A stretch of 64,000 bases of DNA, taken from positions 310,001-374,000 of the forward strand of contig NZ_CABVIR010000004.1 of NCBI RefSeq assembly GCF_902498065.1, written 5' to 3'. This document shows, one piece after another, positions 24,919-33,925 of this stretch (positions are counted from its first letter, which is position 1; every line of letters starts with the position of its first letter). A program made the position numbers and the translations under genes. A model generated the notes under the pieces. It was not told the DNA's origin, made no database searches, and worked only from the letters and a program-made list of their open reading frames with translations. This DNA comes from Pseudomonas fluorescens. GTDB taxonomy: Bacteria > Pseudomonadota > Gammaproteobacteria > Pseudomonadales > Pseudomonadaceae.

Positions 24919-25278
24919 ATGTTCACTGACCGCCGGATCGAGCGGCATCAACTGCCGTATTTTCTGAGAGTGTTCAACAGCGTCACCGACAAACCGATTG
25001 GCTTCCTCGGCAACGTCTCCGCAGACGGGCTGATGCTTATCAGTCAGTTGCCGATGATGATCGGCGCCGATTTTGATCTGCGCCTGAAAATTCCCATGGC
25101 CGATGGTTGCCAACAGGTCATTGACCTCAAAGCCTGCTGCCTGTGGTGCCATGAGGATGCGACGCCTCACCACTATGACGCCGGGTTCAGTCTGCAACGG
25201 GCACCGCCGGAGTATGGGCAATTGGTGGAGGCGTTGAAGCGGTACTTCAGTTTTCAGCCGTTGCCCGCTTCTGCCTGA
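24919..25278 (+). CDS. PilZ-domain c-di-GMP-binding protein
   Basis: A 119-residue stand-alone PilZ domain. The N-terminal c-di-GMP loop RRIERHQL (RxxxR) and the second motif NVSADG (D/NxSxxG) about 30 residues later are both intact, so nucleotide binding is expected. The ATG at 24919 gives MFTDRRIERHQ, typical of small PilZ proteins; a GTG at 24880 is in frame but neither has a good ribosome site. It is convergent with the MoxR operon across a REP pair. The 246 bp upstream hold no clear promoter. Confidence 0.87.
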   Translation: MFTDRRIERHQLPYFLRVFNSVTDKPIGFLGNVSADGLMLISQLPMMIGADFDLRLKIPMADGCQQVIDLKACCLWCHEDATPHHYDAGFSLQRAPPEYGQLVEALKRYFSFQPLPASA

Positions 25279-25302
25279 CGACAGCGGTGTATTTACAATC
25301 GC

Positions 25303-25396
25303 CATCGCGGGCAAGCCCGCTCCCACAAGGTTTTATGGCGATCACATAATGTGTGAACACCCCGGAACACTGTGGGAGCGTGCTTGCCCGCGATGG
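25303..25396. repeat. REP pair, GCGGGC variant
   Basis: Facing copies CATCGCGGGCAAGCCCGC and TGTGGGAGCGTGCTTGCCCGC; the right stem has one mismatched position. The spacer (GATCACATAATGTGTGAACACC) resembles spacers of the REP pairs at 39004 and 49288. It separates the convergent PilZ gene and the MoxR operon. Confidence 0.85.
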
Positions 25397-25498
25397 CGTC
25401 GGTACAGACAATAAGTATCGACGGATGGCAGGCATCAGGCGCACGAGCTGGCGGGCTCTGCTTGATCCTTAAGCAGTGGCGCACTCTGCGTACCACCA

Positions 25499-26830
25499 CT
25501 AAAACACCCCGGCCTTCTTCCATTCCAGATAGCGCGTCACCAGCGCGGCGCCCAGTTCATGAGTGCTTGCATCCAGTACCGGTACGCCATGGGCATTCAG
25601 CCGTTCATGAAGTTCGGCCCGTGTATTCAAGAAGTCCACCGTCCCGCAATAAACCAGCGCCTCGGACAAGGTTTGCACGGTTGTCTGACGCAGGCTGTCG
25701 AGTACGTCTTCGCGCAGGCTGGCGACCAGCACGCGATGTTGCTTGCTCAGGCGTTTGACCGCCGTGAGCAGCTCCTCATCGTCTTCGTCCCGCAGGTTGG
25801 TCATCAATACCACTAACGAGCGGCGTTTTTGTCGAGCCAGCAGATGAGTTGCCGCGGCCTGATAGTCAGCACTGCGTTGGGTGCTGTTCAGGTCGTAGAC
25901 CGTGTTGAGCAATACGTTGAGCTGACCTGCACCTTTCACCGGTGCAAGATAGCGCGGTTGATCGCTGGCAAAGGTGCTCAGTCCCACCGCATCGCCCTGG
26001 CGCAACGCCACGTAACTCAACAGCAGGCACGCATTCAGCGCATGATCGAAATGTGCCAGTTCGCCGTCCTGGCTGCGCATGCGGCGGCCGCAGTCGAGCA
26101 TGAAAATGATCTGCTGATCGCGCTCGTCCTGATACTCCCGAGCAATCGGGGTGCGCTGGCGGGCGGTGGCTTTCCAGTCGATCTGGCGCAGGCTGTCGCC
26201 TTCGCGAAATTCCCGTAACTGATGAAACTCCAGACCCAGGCCCCGTCGTTGCCGCTGGCGCACGCCAAGCTGGCTGAGCCAATTGTCCACCGCCAGTAGT
26301 TGGCCGCCGTAGAGACGGGCGAAGTCGGGGTAGACGCGGGTGTGGTCAGTGACACTCAGAAGCCGTTTGCCGGACCACAGGTGCAAGGGGCTTGGCAGGT
26401 TGATTTCGCAGTGTTCGAAGTTGAAGTGGCCGCGCTTGAGCGGGCGCAGCCGATAGCCGATCTGCGTGTGTTGGCCGGGCTGAAGTTCGACTGACAGAGG
26501 GAGATTTTCGAAGCTCAGGCCGTCGGGGACGTGGTCGAAAATCTGGATCGTCAGTGGTTGGGGAATGTTGTGCTCAACCTCAAGGAGCACTTCGCTCCAA
26601 CGGCCGAGTGCCAGGCTGCCTGGCATTTGTCGTGTTATCCGGGGTGAGGGCAGGCGTGTGAGGCGCACAGCATCGAGTATTGCCAGGGCCAGCAGCGCCA
26701 ACAGCAATCCCCAGTTGATCGACAACAGACTAGAGGGCACCGCAATGTCCAGTGCGCGCAAGGTACCCAGCACGATGCCGATGGCCAGCAGGATTGCGAG
26801 CCAGATCAGCAGCAGGCGCGAGGGTTTCAC
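25499..26830 (-). CDS. DUF58 protein with von-Willebrand-like fold, membrane-anchored
   Basis: A 443-residue protein: two N-terminal hydrophobic helices (residues ~5-25 and ~36-55), a beta-rich middle (~70-190) and the DUF58 core REFREGDSLRQIDWKATARQRTPIAREYQDERDQQ (~208-242), followed by a vWA-like domain whose MIDAS-like start is IIFMLDCGRRM (DxGxx rather than DxSxS). Last gene of the RDD-SpoIIM-DUF4129-DUF4350-MoxR operon; its ATG overlaps the MoxR stop by 4 bp. DUF58 proteins are the regular partners of MoxR ATPases, probably as substrates or adaptors. The biochemical role is unknown. Confidence 0.9.
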   Translation of the reverse strand: MKPSRLLLIWLAILLAIGIVLGTLRALDIAVPSSLLSINWGLLLALLALAILDAVRLTRLPSPRITRQMPGSLALGRWSEVLLEVEHNIPQPLTIQIFDHVPDGLSFENLPLSVELQPGQHTQIGYRLRPLKRGHFNFEHCEINLPSPLHLWSGKRLLSVTDHTRVYPDFARLYGGQLLAVDNWLSQLGVRQRQRRGLGLEFHQLREFREGDSLRQIDWKATARQRTPIAREYQDERDQQIIFMLDCGRRMRSQDGELAHFDHALNACLLLSYVALRQGDAVGLSTFASDQPRYLAPVKGAGQLNVLLNTVYDLNSTQRSADYQAAATHLLARQKRRSLVVLMTNLRDEDDEELLTAVKRLSKQHRVLVASLREDVLDSLRQTTVQTLSEALVYCGTVDFLNTRAELHERLNAHGVPVLDASTHELGAALVTRYLEWKKAGVF

Positions 26831-27828
26831 AGACGCGGCGCCGGCACTTGATCGAGCAGTTGCCGCAGCACGTGATCGACCTCCAGTCCTTCGATATCCA
26901 GCTCCGGTGCAATGCGTACACGGTGGCGCAGCACCGCCAGTGCGCAGCCCTTGATGTCATCCGGAATCACGAATTCACCGCCGCGCAACAAGGCGCGCGC
27001 CCGTGCGCAGCGCACCAGTGCAATGGACGCCCGAGGCCCGGCGCCGAGGGTCAGTCCGGGCCAGCTGCGGGTGGTGCGGGCCAGGCGTACGGCGTAATCG
27101 AGGACCTGATCGTCCAGCGGCAGATCACTGGCGATGCGTTGCAAGGCCAACACGTCCTTGGCTTGCAGAACGGTGCGCAGCGGTTGCACATCGAGCATGT
27201 CGGCCCGGGTCGAACGGCTGACCTGACGCACCATGCTCAGCTCTTGTTCGGCGTCGGGGTAGTCCATGCGCACCTTGAGCATGAAGCGGTCGAGTTCGGC
27301 TTCCGGCAGCGGGTAAGTGCCTTCCTGTTCGATGGGGTTTTGCGTGGCGAGCACCATGAACGGTTGCGCGATGGGCAGAGCGCGGCCTTCGAGGGTGACT
27401 TGCCGTTCCTGCATGGCTTCGAGCAGCGCGGCCTGGGTCTTCGCCGGGGCGCGGTTGATTTCGTCGGCGAGCAACAGGTTAGTGAACAACGGCCCTTTGC
27501 GCAGTTTGAATTGCTCGGTCTGCAAGTCGTACACCGCGTGTCCGGTGACGTCGCTGGGCATCAGGTCCGGGGTGAACTGGATGCGCGCGAACTCGCCACC
27601 AAAACAGCGGGCGAGGGCGCGCACCAGCAATGTCTTGCCCAGTCCCGGCACGCCTTCGAGCAACACATGGCCGCCGGCAATCAACGCGGTGAGCACGTCG
27701 TCGATCACCGTGTTCTGACCGATCACGGCTTTTTGCAGTTCTACTCTTACCGCTTGGGCCAGGTGACTGGCGCGTTGGCGCTGCTGCTCGGCGTGGCTCG
27801 GTGCGCCGGGCTCGATCTGTTCACTCAT
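26827..27828 (-). CDS. MoxR-family AAA+ ATPase
   Basis: A 333-residue ATPase of the MoxR class: Walker A LLEGVPGLGKT (~55-65), Walker B LLADEINRAPAKTQAALLEAMQE (~118-140), sensor-1 VLATQNPIEQEGTYPLPEAELDRF and C-terminal lid with sensor-2 Arg in GAGPRASIALVRCARA. The family acts as chaperones for maturation of metal or vWA proteins. It overlaps both neighbours by 4 bp (ATGA), so all operon members are translationally coupled. PAO1 PA4322 is the apparent counterpart. Confidence 0.94.
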   Translation of the reverse strand: MSEQIEPGAPSHAEQQRQRASHLAQAVRVELQKAVIGQNTVIDDVLTALIAGGHVLLEGVPGLGKTLLVRALARCFGGEFARIQFTPDLMPSDVTGHAVYDLQTEQFKLRKGPLFTNLLLADEINRAPAKTQAALLEAMQERQVTLEGRALPIAQPFMVLATQNPIEQEGTYPLPEAELDRFMLKVRMDYPDAEQELSMVRQVSRSTRADMLDVQPLRTVLQAKDVLALQRIASDLPLDDQVLDYAVRLARTTRSWPGLTLGAGPRASIALVRCARARALLRGGEFVIPDDIKGCALAVLRHRVRIAPELDIEGLEVDHVLRQLLDQVPAPRL

Positions 27829-28988
27829 AAGGCATTCCTCAAGGTTTGCAGGTGAGCGACCTGACGGCTGAACTCAACGCTGGACAGCCGTTGCTTCGGT
27901 CGTGGGCTCATGGCCTGGCTGATAGCGCGTGTGGGTTGGCCGGTCAGGCGTGCGAGTACCAGCCATTGCTCGGCGACGCCGAGTTGTTCAAAACCGGGAT
28001 GACGGCGCCGCACTCGGCGCAGGATGTCTTGCTGCAACGCTTGCAACAGACTGCCTTGACCGCTGCGGCGCAAGATGAAATCGGCGCTGGCACGCAGGTG
28101 TTCCTGAAGTTGCCGGCGGGCTCTCGGCACCGGTTCAATCAATGGGCCGTGGCGCACACCGACATGCCAGAGGCCAAGGCCGATCAGGGCGATGAGCGCG
28201 ACCAGTGCCTGAGGGAAGTAGCGCAGCAACAAGGTCAGCAGGTTGTCGTGATCGGTGTTAAACAGCAGCGTCACCTGGGTGTCCGCGGTCAAGTACCAGA
28301 GCAGCCAGGCGTTGTCGTATTGGTCGATGGCCGGGGTTTTCCACAGGTCGGCATCGGTGACCACGATGATCGAGCCGAGCCCGTGGTTGAGCTGCATCAT
28401 GTGCGTGGCCTTGCCGCTGTTGGCCCAGGCTTGCGCGAGATTTTTCGGGTCTTCGAGATGGAATGCGGTATCGAAGGTGGCGTAGGCCGGGCCGTCTTCG
28501 TCCTCAAGATACAGTTTTGTCAGGTTGGGGTAAGGATCCTTGCCGGTCTCCGGCGGCGGGTCCTTGAGGTCTTTGCTCAGTGATTGGTGCACCTGGACCC
28601 TGTCGAGCAGCAGGTCATTGCTTTGGCCGGTTTTTTCATCCCACAGCGATTCGGCGATGAATAACAGACGCCCGCCGGCGCGGGTCCAGTTCATCACTTG
28701 GTCAATCTGCCGCGGGGTCATGTTGTACCGGTCGCCGAGCAGCAAAAGGCTGTGCTGGCGCGGGTCCAGTGTCGGCAGCATGTCGAGACTGTTGGCATGG
28801 CCGACGGTCAGGCCTTGTTTGCGCAGGAAATGCTCGGCGGCCAGATAAGGGTTGGCCTGGGCTTCGGGCGAGGGGCCGTGATCGATGTCCGTCTGATAGG
28901 GCGTTGCCTTGAAATACAGATAGACACTCAGCGCAGCCAACAGCACTGCGATGAGCACGCCGCCCGCCAGCCAGAGCCGCCGGTTCAA
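27825..28988 (-). CDS. DUF4350-domain membrane protein
   Basis: A 387-residue protein: TM1 at ~5-25, a soluble DUF4350 part (~35-260) with a class-I-amidotransferase-like feel (LLLLGDRYNMTPRQIDQVMNWTRAGGRLLFIAE), TM2 at ~262-280 (FPQALVALIALIGLGLW), and a cytoplasmic basic helical tail (~290-387). DUF4350 proteins regularly accompany MoxR and DUF58 genes, also in actinobacteria. The overlaps at both ends are 4 bp. No catalytic triad could be recognised, so an enzymatic role is doubtful. Confidence 0.85.
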   Translation of the reverse strand: MNRRLWLAGGVLIAVLLAALSVYLYFKATPYQTDIDHGPSPEAQANPYLAAEHFLRKQGLTVGHANSLDMLPTLDPRQHSLLLLGDRYNMTPRQIDQVMNWTRAGGRLLFIAESLWDEKTGQSNDLLLDRVQVHQSLSKDLKDPPPETGKDPYPNLTKLYLEDEDGPAYATFDTAFHLEDPKNLAQAWANSGKATHMMQLNHGLGSIIVVTDADLWKTPAIDQYDNAWLLWYLTADTQVTLLFNTDHDNLLTLLLRYFPQALVALIALIGLGLWHVGVRHGPLIEPVPRARRQLQEHLRASADFILRRSGQGSLLQALQQDILRRVRRRHPGFEQLGVAEQWLVLARLTGQPTRAISQAMSPRPKQRLSSVEFSRQVAHLQTLRNAL

Positions 28989-30532
28989 TGCGCCGCTCCC
29001 GGGCCGAACAGCGCTCGCCAGCCATCACAGAGTTCCTGTTGCACGTGCGCGGCGGGCAGGCGATGCCCGTAGGCCATGTTTTGCCAGTGTCCCGTCAGGT
29101 TTTTGCTGAAAGTCAGCAATGCTGGTTGCTGCAGGTGTTTGACGCGCTCCAGCACTTCACCTTCGGTGTCGGCCGGTTTCAACGCCATGTTGTAGTCGTG
29201 CAACAAGTGGCTGAGCAGGGCGCGATAGAGCAACCCGAGCGCCTCACGCGGATTGGATTGCCAGAGACTTTCGGCACTGGCGGCGATGTCGGCAGGCAGG
29301 GTTTCGCGGCTCAGGTCCAGGCCGAATGCCTGCCGTGGTGGCGTCCGTGTGACTTTGCGCGGCAACGCCGGTCGGCGACTGACGAACGCCTGCAACCAGT
29401 CACGGTAACGCCAGATCAACAAACTGATAGCGCCGATCACCATACCCCACAGCAGCGCTTCAATCAGGGTCGCCAAGGCACCGAAACGCTGGTTATCCAG
29501 CAACTTGAGCAGCGCCTTCAACCACTCGGGAGCTTTGCCTTCGTCCTGGGTTTCGGCGTCAGGTTTGTCTTCGCCGCCAAAACGATAGCGGGTGACCGTT
29601 TCCTTGTTCTTGAACGGCGGCTGATCGAGGATCGTCCTGATGCTGTCCCGGGACGCCTGACTGGTCAGTGGCTGGTCCAGCAGCCGCGGGCTGTCCGGCG
29701 AAACGACTGACTCGGCGGCCCACAGGTTTTGCGCCGCGGGCATCAGTAAAAATGCCGCCAGTAGCAGGGCGCCGGCGGTACTGCTCAAGCGTTGGCGCAG
29801 ACGGCGGAACACCAACTCGATATCCCAGGCCTCCAGCACCGTGCGCCGGTTCAGATAAAGGCTGAAGCCGCAGGCCACGTAGACCGGTTCCCACACCACC
29901 AGCACCAACACGTAAAACACGTTGGTCAGGTGTTCCAGCCAATGCCAGTCTTGCGTGGCGGCGGACAGCAACGTCTGCCAGCTCCAGTCGAGTTCGATCT
30001 GTTGCGGCAGGAACAGATAGAACAGCATCATCAAGCCGATCCACAGTGCACTTTCCACATGCACGCCGATGATCGTCAGCCACCGCGCCGCGCCGCCGTC
30101 GCGTTGCAACAGCACCTGCAAGCGCTGTTGCCGCGCTTGCCCACTCAGGCCTTCGAGTTGCACCACCGGCATCAGGAAACTGCGACTCAGACTCAAGCGT
30201 CGCCAGGTCAGACTGGCAAGCAATTGCGGCTTGAGCAGTTGGGGCCATTGGCGCAGCGCCTGTTTCAAGGTCGGCGTTTCACCGAACATTGCTTTGGACA
30301 GGATGTACAGCGGCAGGCGTTCGAAGGCCGGTTTCAGCCACCAGAAAATGAACGCGGCGAGGGACGGTGAATCCCACAGCAACAAGGTGAGCAGGGCGAA
30401 AACCGGCAAGGTCACGATGGCCCAACTGGTCATCAGCAGGCGTCGGTGCCGCTGGCTCAACAGAACGCCGAGGTCCATGGCCTCCCAGGTTGTGCGAGGG
30501 CGGATCACCACGGTGGCGTCACTCAGGCGCAT
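28985..30532 (-). CDS. DUF4129-domain multi-pass membrane protein
   Basis: A 515-residue protein from the ATG at 30532 (MRLSDATVVIRPR), which overlaps the upstream stop by 14 bp; an in-frame ATG at 30550 would add six residues. It has several hydrophobic helices (~35-80, ~160-250 and one near 275) and another at ~355-375, then the C-terminal DUF4129 domain (SAESLWQSNPREALGLLYRALLSHL, ~425-515), a helical domain often found at the end of transglutaminase proteins. No transglutaminase domain is present here. Function unknown; co-translation within the MoxR operon argues for a membrane complex. Confidence 0.83.
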   Translation of the reverse strand: MRLSDATVVIRPRTTWEAMDLGVLLSQRHRRLLMTSWAIVTLPVFALLTLLLWDSPSLAAFIFWWLKPAFERLPLYILSKAMFGETPTLKQALRQWPQLLKPQLLASLTWRRLSLSRSFLMPVVQLEGLSGQARQQRLQVLLQRDGGAARWLTIIGVHVESALWIGLMMLFYLFLPQQIELDWSWQTLLSAATQDWHWLEHLTNVFYVLVLVVWEPVYVACGFSLYLNRRTVLEAWDIELVFRRLRQRLSSTAGALLLAAFLLMPAAQNLWAAESVVSPDSPRLLDQPLTSQASRDSIRTILDQPPFKNKETVTRYRFGGEDKPDAETQDEGKAPEWLKALLKLLDNQRFGALATLIEALLWGMVIGAISLLIWRYRDWLQAFVSRRPALPRKVTRTPPRQAFGLDLSRETLPADIAASAESLWQSNPREALGLLYRALLSHLLHDYNMALKPADTEGEVLERVKHLQQPALLTFSKNLTGHWQNMAYGHRLPAAHVQQELCDGWRALFGPGAAH

Positions 30533-31496
30533 GACGAGTCCGTCCGGCAAACAGCAGATACATAGCCACCAGACACCAAAGCGCCGCGCCGACCAGATAT
30601 TTGGTCATCGGCGTCGGCCCGGTCATGGATGACCAGTAGGCTTCGATAAACGCGGCAATCAGCAGAAACAGCATGACCCCGCAAATCAGCAACACGCTTT
30701 TGCGCGCCGCGACTCGCAAGGCTTCAGCGCGTGGCAGGCGCCCCGGCGCGATCAATGCCCAGCCCAGTTGCAGGCCGGCGGCGCCCGCGAGGGCAATGGC
30801 GCTGAGTTCGAAAGCACCATGGCCGATCACGAATGACCAGAAGGTTTGCCCATAGCCGATCTGCGTCAGGTGCCCGGCTACCGCGCCGATCATCAAGCCA
30901 TTGAAGAACAGGAAAAACACGCTGCCCAGGCCAAACAGCAAACCGCTGGCGAAGGTCTGAAACGCGATGCCTATGTTGTGCATGATGTAGTAGCCGAACA
31001 TCACCCAGTCTTCACTGGCCGCCCGTTCCGCCGAGCGACCCAGGTGTCCGGCATTGGGGTCGTACATGCTTTGCATGTCGCTGACCTGTTGCGCCGGGAT
31101 CAGGTTGTAGACCAGGTCCGGAAACAGATACACCAGCAGCGCGAAGCCGATCAGGCTGCCGAAAAACATCAGGCTGGCGGCAAGCACGAAGCGCCATTGT
31201 TCGCGTACCAGCCGCGGAAAATCCGCGAGGATGAAGCCGAGCACGTTGGCGCCCAAACGGCTGCGATGCCGATACAGCTGTTGATGCCCGCGCAAGACCT
31301 GTTGCTGCAAAGAGTCGATCAGGAAGCTGCTGTAGCCACGTTCCTGAGCCAGCGCCAGGTGTTGGCAGAGCCTGCGATAGTCTTTCGCGAAACTGGCGAC
31401 TCGTGAGGTGTCTTTGTTGCGCTCCAGCCTGTCGAGCATGAGGGAAAACTGCGCCCATTCAGCCTTGTGGCGGTTCTCGAAAAGACTCTGCTTCAT
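30519..31496 (-). CDS. SpoIIM/DUF95-like integral membrane protein
   Basis: A 325-residue protein: an N-terminal soluble helical part (~1-100, FENRHKAEWAQFSLMLDRLERNKD) and five or so hydrophobic helices (~110-135, 175-200, 205-230, 240-262, 278-320). The family is named after stage II sporulation protein M but is widespread in non-sporulating bacteria next to RDD and MoxR genes. It overlaps the RDD gene by 4 bp and the DUF4129 gene by 14 bp. A channel or scaffold role is only a guess. Confidence 0.87.
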   Translation of the reverse strand: MKQSLFENRHKAEWAQFSLMLDRLERNKDTSRVASFAKDYRRLCQHLALAQERGYSSFLIDSLQQQVLRGHQQLYRHRSRLGANVLGFILADFPRLVREQWRFVLAASLMFFGSLIGFALLVYLFPDLVYNLIPAQQVSDMQSMYDPNAGHLGRSAERAASEDWVMFGYYIMHNIGIAFQTFASGLLFGLGSVFFLFFNGLMIGAVAGHLTQIGYGQTFWSFVIGHGAFELSAIALAGAAGLQLGWALIAPGRLPRAEALRVAARKSVLLICGVMLFLLIAAFIEAYWSSMTGPTPMTKYLVGAALWCLVAMYLLFAGRTRHAPE

Positions 31497-32218
31497 GCGG
31501 GGCCCAACAAACCGCGGGCGATGCCGTTGAGTTCCGTCACCGCTCGTGGCGCTGGAACCTTCAACGGTTGCGCGAGGAGGGTGGCGAGCTCGGTGACCCG
31601 TGCTTCGGACAGTTCACCCTGGCGTTCGGCAAACCCGAGGATGGCGCGTTGTTCGGCCAGCGTCATGGCGAAGGCCGGACGTCGTGGTTCTGCCTCGGGC
31701 ACTTGCGGTCGGGTGAGTGGCTGTTCGCGGTAGATCACCAGCGTGCCCGCGGCCAGGTCGCCAAGGCGTTTGAAGCTGGGGTGTTGCAGGCAACTGATGA
31801 CGCCGAGGAAATAGCCGAACGGCAACAGGTCGACGAATCGCAGCAGGTTGCGTAACAGCGAAGCGGACCAGCCGATCGGTGTGCCGTCATCCTGCACCAC
31901 CCGCAGGCCCATCCATTGCTTGCCCGGCGAACGCCCCTGATTGAGCACTTCGAACAACACCATGTACCACCAGCTCACGGCGAACAGCAGGATCGAGCCC
32001 AGCCCGGCGCCGAGTTTCCCCAGAAACGCGAGGACAATAAACAGCAGGCCCAGAATCAACCCGCGCAGCCCGAGGTCGATGCAGAACGCCAGCGCACGCA
32101 CCATCAACCCGGCCGGGCGCAGTGGCAAGTCGATACCTTCCGGCGTTTCAACCTGATACCGCGTATCCAGTGGCGGGGACAGCGTCGCTTTCCTTGGCAG
32201 TGCTGTGGTCTCGAGCAT
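31493..32218 (-). CDS. RDD-family membrane protein
   Basis: A 241-residue protein, first gene of the six-gene operon. The RDD domain (residues ~25-165) has three to four hydrophobic helices and the family features LRPAGLMVRALAFCIDLGLRG and GRSPGKQWMGLRVVQDDGTPIGW. The ATG at 32218 (MLETTALPRK) follows AGG by 6 nt and is preferred over TTG at 32224. The C-terminal 65 residues are soluble and charged. Some RDD proteins act in ion transport, but no substrate can be assigned here. The 184-bp gap upstream, shared with sbcB, must hold the operon promoter; none is obvious. Confidence 0.87.
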   Translation of the reverse strand: MLETTALPRKATLSPPLDTRYQVETPEGIDLPLRPAGLMVRALAFCIDLGLRGLILGLLFIVLAFLGKLGAGLGSILLFAVSWWYMVLFEVLNQGRSPGKQWMGLRVVQDDGTPIGWSASLLRNLLRFVDLLPFGYFLGVISCLQHPSFKRLGDLAAGTLVIYREQPLTRPQVPEAEPRRPAFAMTLAEQRAILGFAERQGELSEARVTELATLLAQPLKVPAPRAVTELNGIARGLLGPA

Positions 32219-32402
32219 GGGCAACCTGATGATGTGGCCTGATCGGGATTCTCTGTGGGGCCGATGCTAGCAGCCTCACGGGTGAAAACGACATAACTAT
32301 GTATTGCACGGTGCGTGGTCAGAGGTGATTGAATGCAAGATTACTGGCCGGGGCGGGATGTGAACGCCTAGACTTCGCCGATCTTCAGTTCAGGAATAGC
32401 CC

Positions 32403-33833
32403 GTGACCTCGATCTTCTGGTACGACTATGAAACCACCGGCATCAACCCGCGTTGTGACCGTCCGCTGCAAGTGGCGGGGCTTCGCACTGACTTTGATCT
32501 CAATGTCATAGACGAGCCGGTCAATCTTTATTGCCAACCCAGTGAAGACATCCTGCCGCATCCGATGGCCTGCGCGATCACGGGTATCACGCCAGGTCAA
32601 CTGGCCGAGCACGGTTTGAGCGAAGCCGATTTCATGACGCGGGTCCACGCGCAGCTGGCGGCGCCGGGCACCTGTGGCGCGGGTTACAACACCTTGCGTT
32701 TCGATGACGAGATGACTCGTTACAGCCTGTACCGAAATTTCTTCGACCCCTATGCCCGCGAGTGGCAGGGCGGTAACAGTCGTTGGGATCTGATCGATGT
32801 GGTGCGAGCGGCGTATGCCTTGCGGCCCGATGGCTTGGTTTGGCCGACGGACGACGAGGGGCGGGTGACGCTCAAGCTCGAACGCCTGACCGCCGCCAAC
32901 GGCATCGATCACGGCAATGCTCACGAAGCGCTGTCGGACGTTCGCGCGACCATCGCGCTGGCGCGGCTGATTCGGGAAAAGCAGCCGAAGCTCTATGACT
33001 GGCTGTTCCAGTTGCGCAGCAAACAAAAGGTGATGGATCAGGTACGGCTGTTGCAGCCGATGGTGCACATTTCCGGGCGTTTTTCGGCGGAACGCAGTTA
33101 TGTCGGCGTGGTGTTGCCGCTGGCCTGGCATCCGCGCAACAAGAACGCGTTGATTGTCTGTGACCTGCACCTGGACCCTCAGGGTTTGCTCGATCTGGAT
33201 GCCGAGACCTTGCGCCAGCGTCTGTATACCCGTCGCGATGAACTGGCCGATGGCGAACTGCCGGTGCCGCTCAAACTCATTCACATCAACAAATGCCCGG
33301 TGGTGGCGCCGTTGTCGGTGCTTCGTCCCGATGATCAGCAACGCCTGGGGCTGGATATGGCGCTTTATCAGGAGCGCACGCTGCGGCTAAGTGCCGCACA
33401 AACAATGTGGCGAGATAAAGTTCAGGCCATTTACGCCCGCGAGGATTTTGCCCAGAGCCAAGACCCTGAACAACAGTTATACGATGGTTTTATCGGTGAT
33501 CGGGACCGGCGTCTTTGTGAGCAAGTCCGAGCGGCTGACCCGGCGCAATTGGCGCAAGAGCAATGGCCGTTCGATGACGAACGTTTACCTGAATTATTGT
33601 TTCGATATCGCGCCCGTAACTTTCCCGATACGTTGAGTTTCGAAGAGCAAGAACGCTGGCGAATATTCTGTCAGCAACGTTTGTCAGCGCCCGAGTGGGG
33701 GGCGCCCAATACCCTTGAAGCATTTGAAGAAGCGGCAGCCCAATTGAACATTACTGCGACTCCTTTGCAGCAAGAGGTGCTCAATGAGTGGAACAATTAT
33801 GTCCAGACATTGCGCAAACGTTTGAATTTTTGA
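32403..33833 (+). CDS. sbcB: Exodeoxyribonuclease I
   Basis: A 476-residue 3'-5' single-strand exonuclease. DEDDh motifs are visible: ExoI WYDYETTG (D, E near residues 8-10), ExoII YNTLRFDDEM (~100), ExoIII HGNAHEALSDV (~H/D near 178-185). The SH3-like middle and helical C-terminal domain (QRLSAPEWGAPNTLEAF) complete the ExoI layout; E. coli ExoI is of similar length. Start GTG at 32403 with AGGAATAG about 8 nt upstream. It acts in recombination and mismatch repair, trimming ssDNA 3' ends. It ends at a terminator shared with mvaT. Confidence 0.96.
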   Translation: MTSIFWYDYETTGINPRCDRPLQVAGLRTDFDLNVIDEPVNLYCQPSEDILPHPMACAITGITPGQLAEHGLSEADFMTRVHAQLAAPGTCGAGYNTLRFDDEMTRYSLYRNFFDPYAREWQGGNSRWDLIDVVRAAYALRPDGLVWPTDDEGRVTLKLERLTAANGIDHGNAHEALSDVRATIALARLIREKQPKLYDWLFQLRSKQKVMDQVRLLQPMVHISGRFSAERSYVGVVLPLAWHPRNKNALIVCDLHLDPQGLLDLDAETLRQRLYTRRDELADGELPVPLKLIHINKCPVVAPLSVLRPDDQQRLGLDMALYQERTLRLSAAQTMWRDKVQAIYAREDFAQSQDPEQQLYDGFIGDRDRRLCEQVRAADPAQLAQEQWPFDDERLPELLFRYRARNFPDTLSFEEQERWRIFCQQRLSAPEWGAPNTLEAFEEAAAQLNITATPLQQEVLNEWNNYVQTLRKRLNF

Positions 33834-33866
33834 AAATGCTCAGGCCTGAATCTCGGGCATAAAAAA

Positions 33867-33893
33867 ACGCCAGCGTTTGCTGGCGTCCTTTTC
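33867..33893. terminator. Bidirectional terminator between sbcB and mvaT
   Basis: An 8-bp stem ACGCCAGC/GCTGGCGT with loop GTTT (33867-33886), preceded by a run of seven A and followed by CCTTTT. Confidence 0.92.
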
Positions 33894-33925
33894 TGTCGCG
33901 GATTGCTCTGCGACAAGCTTGCGGC

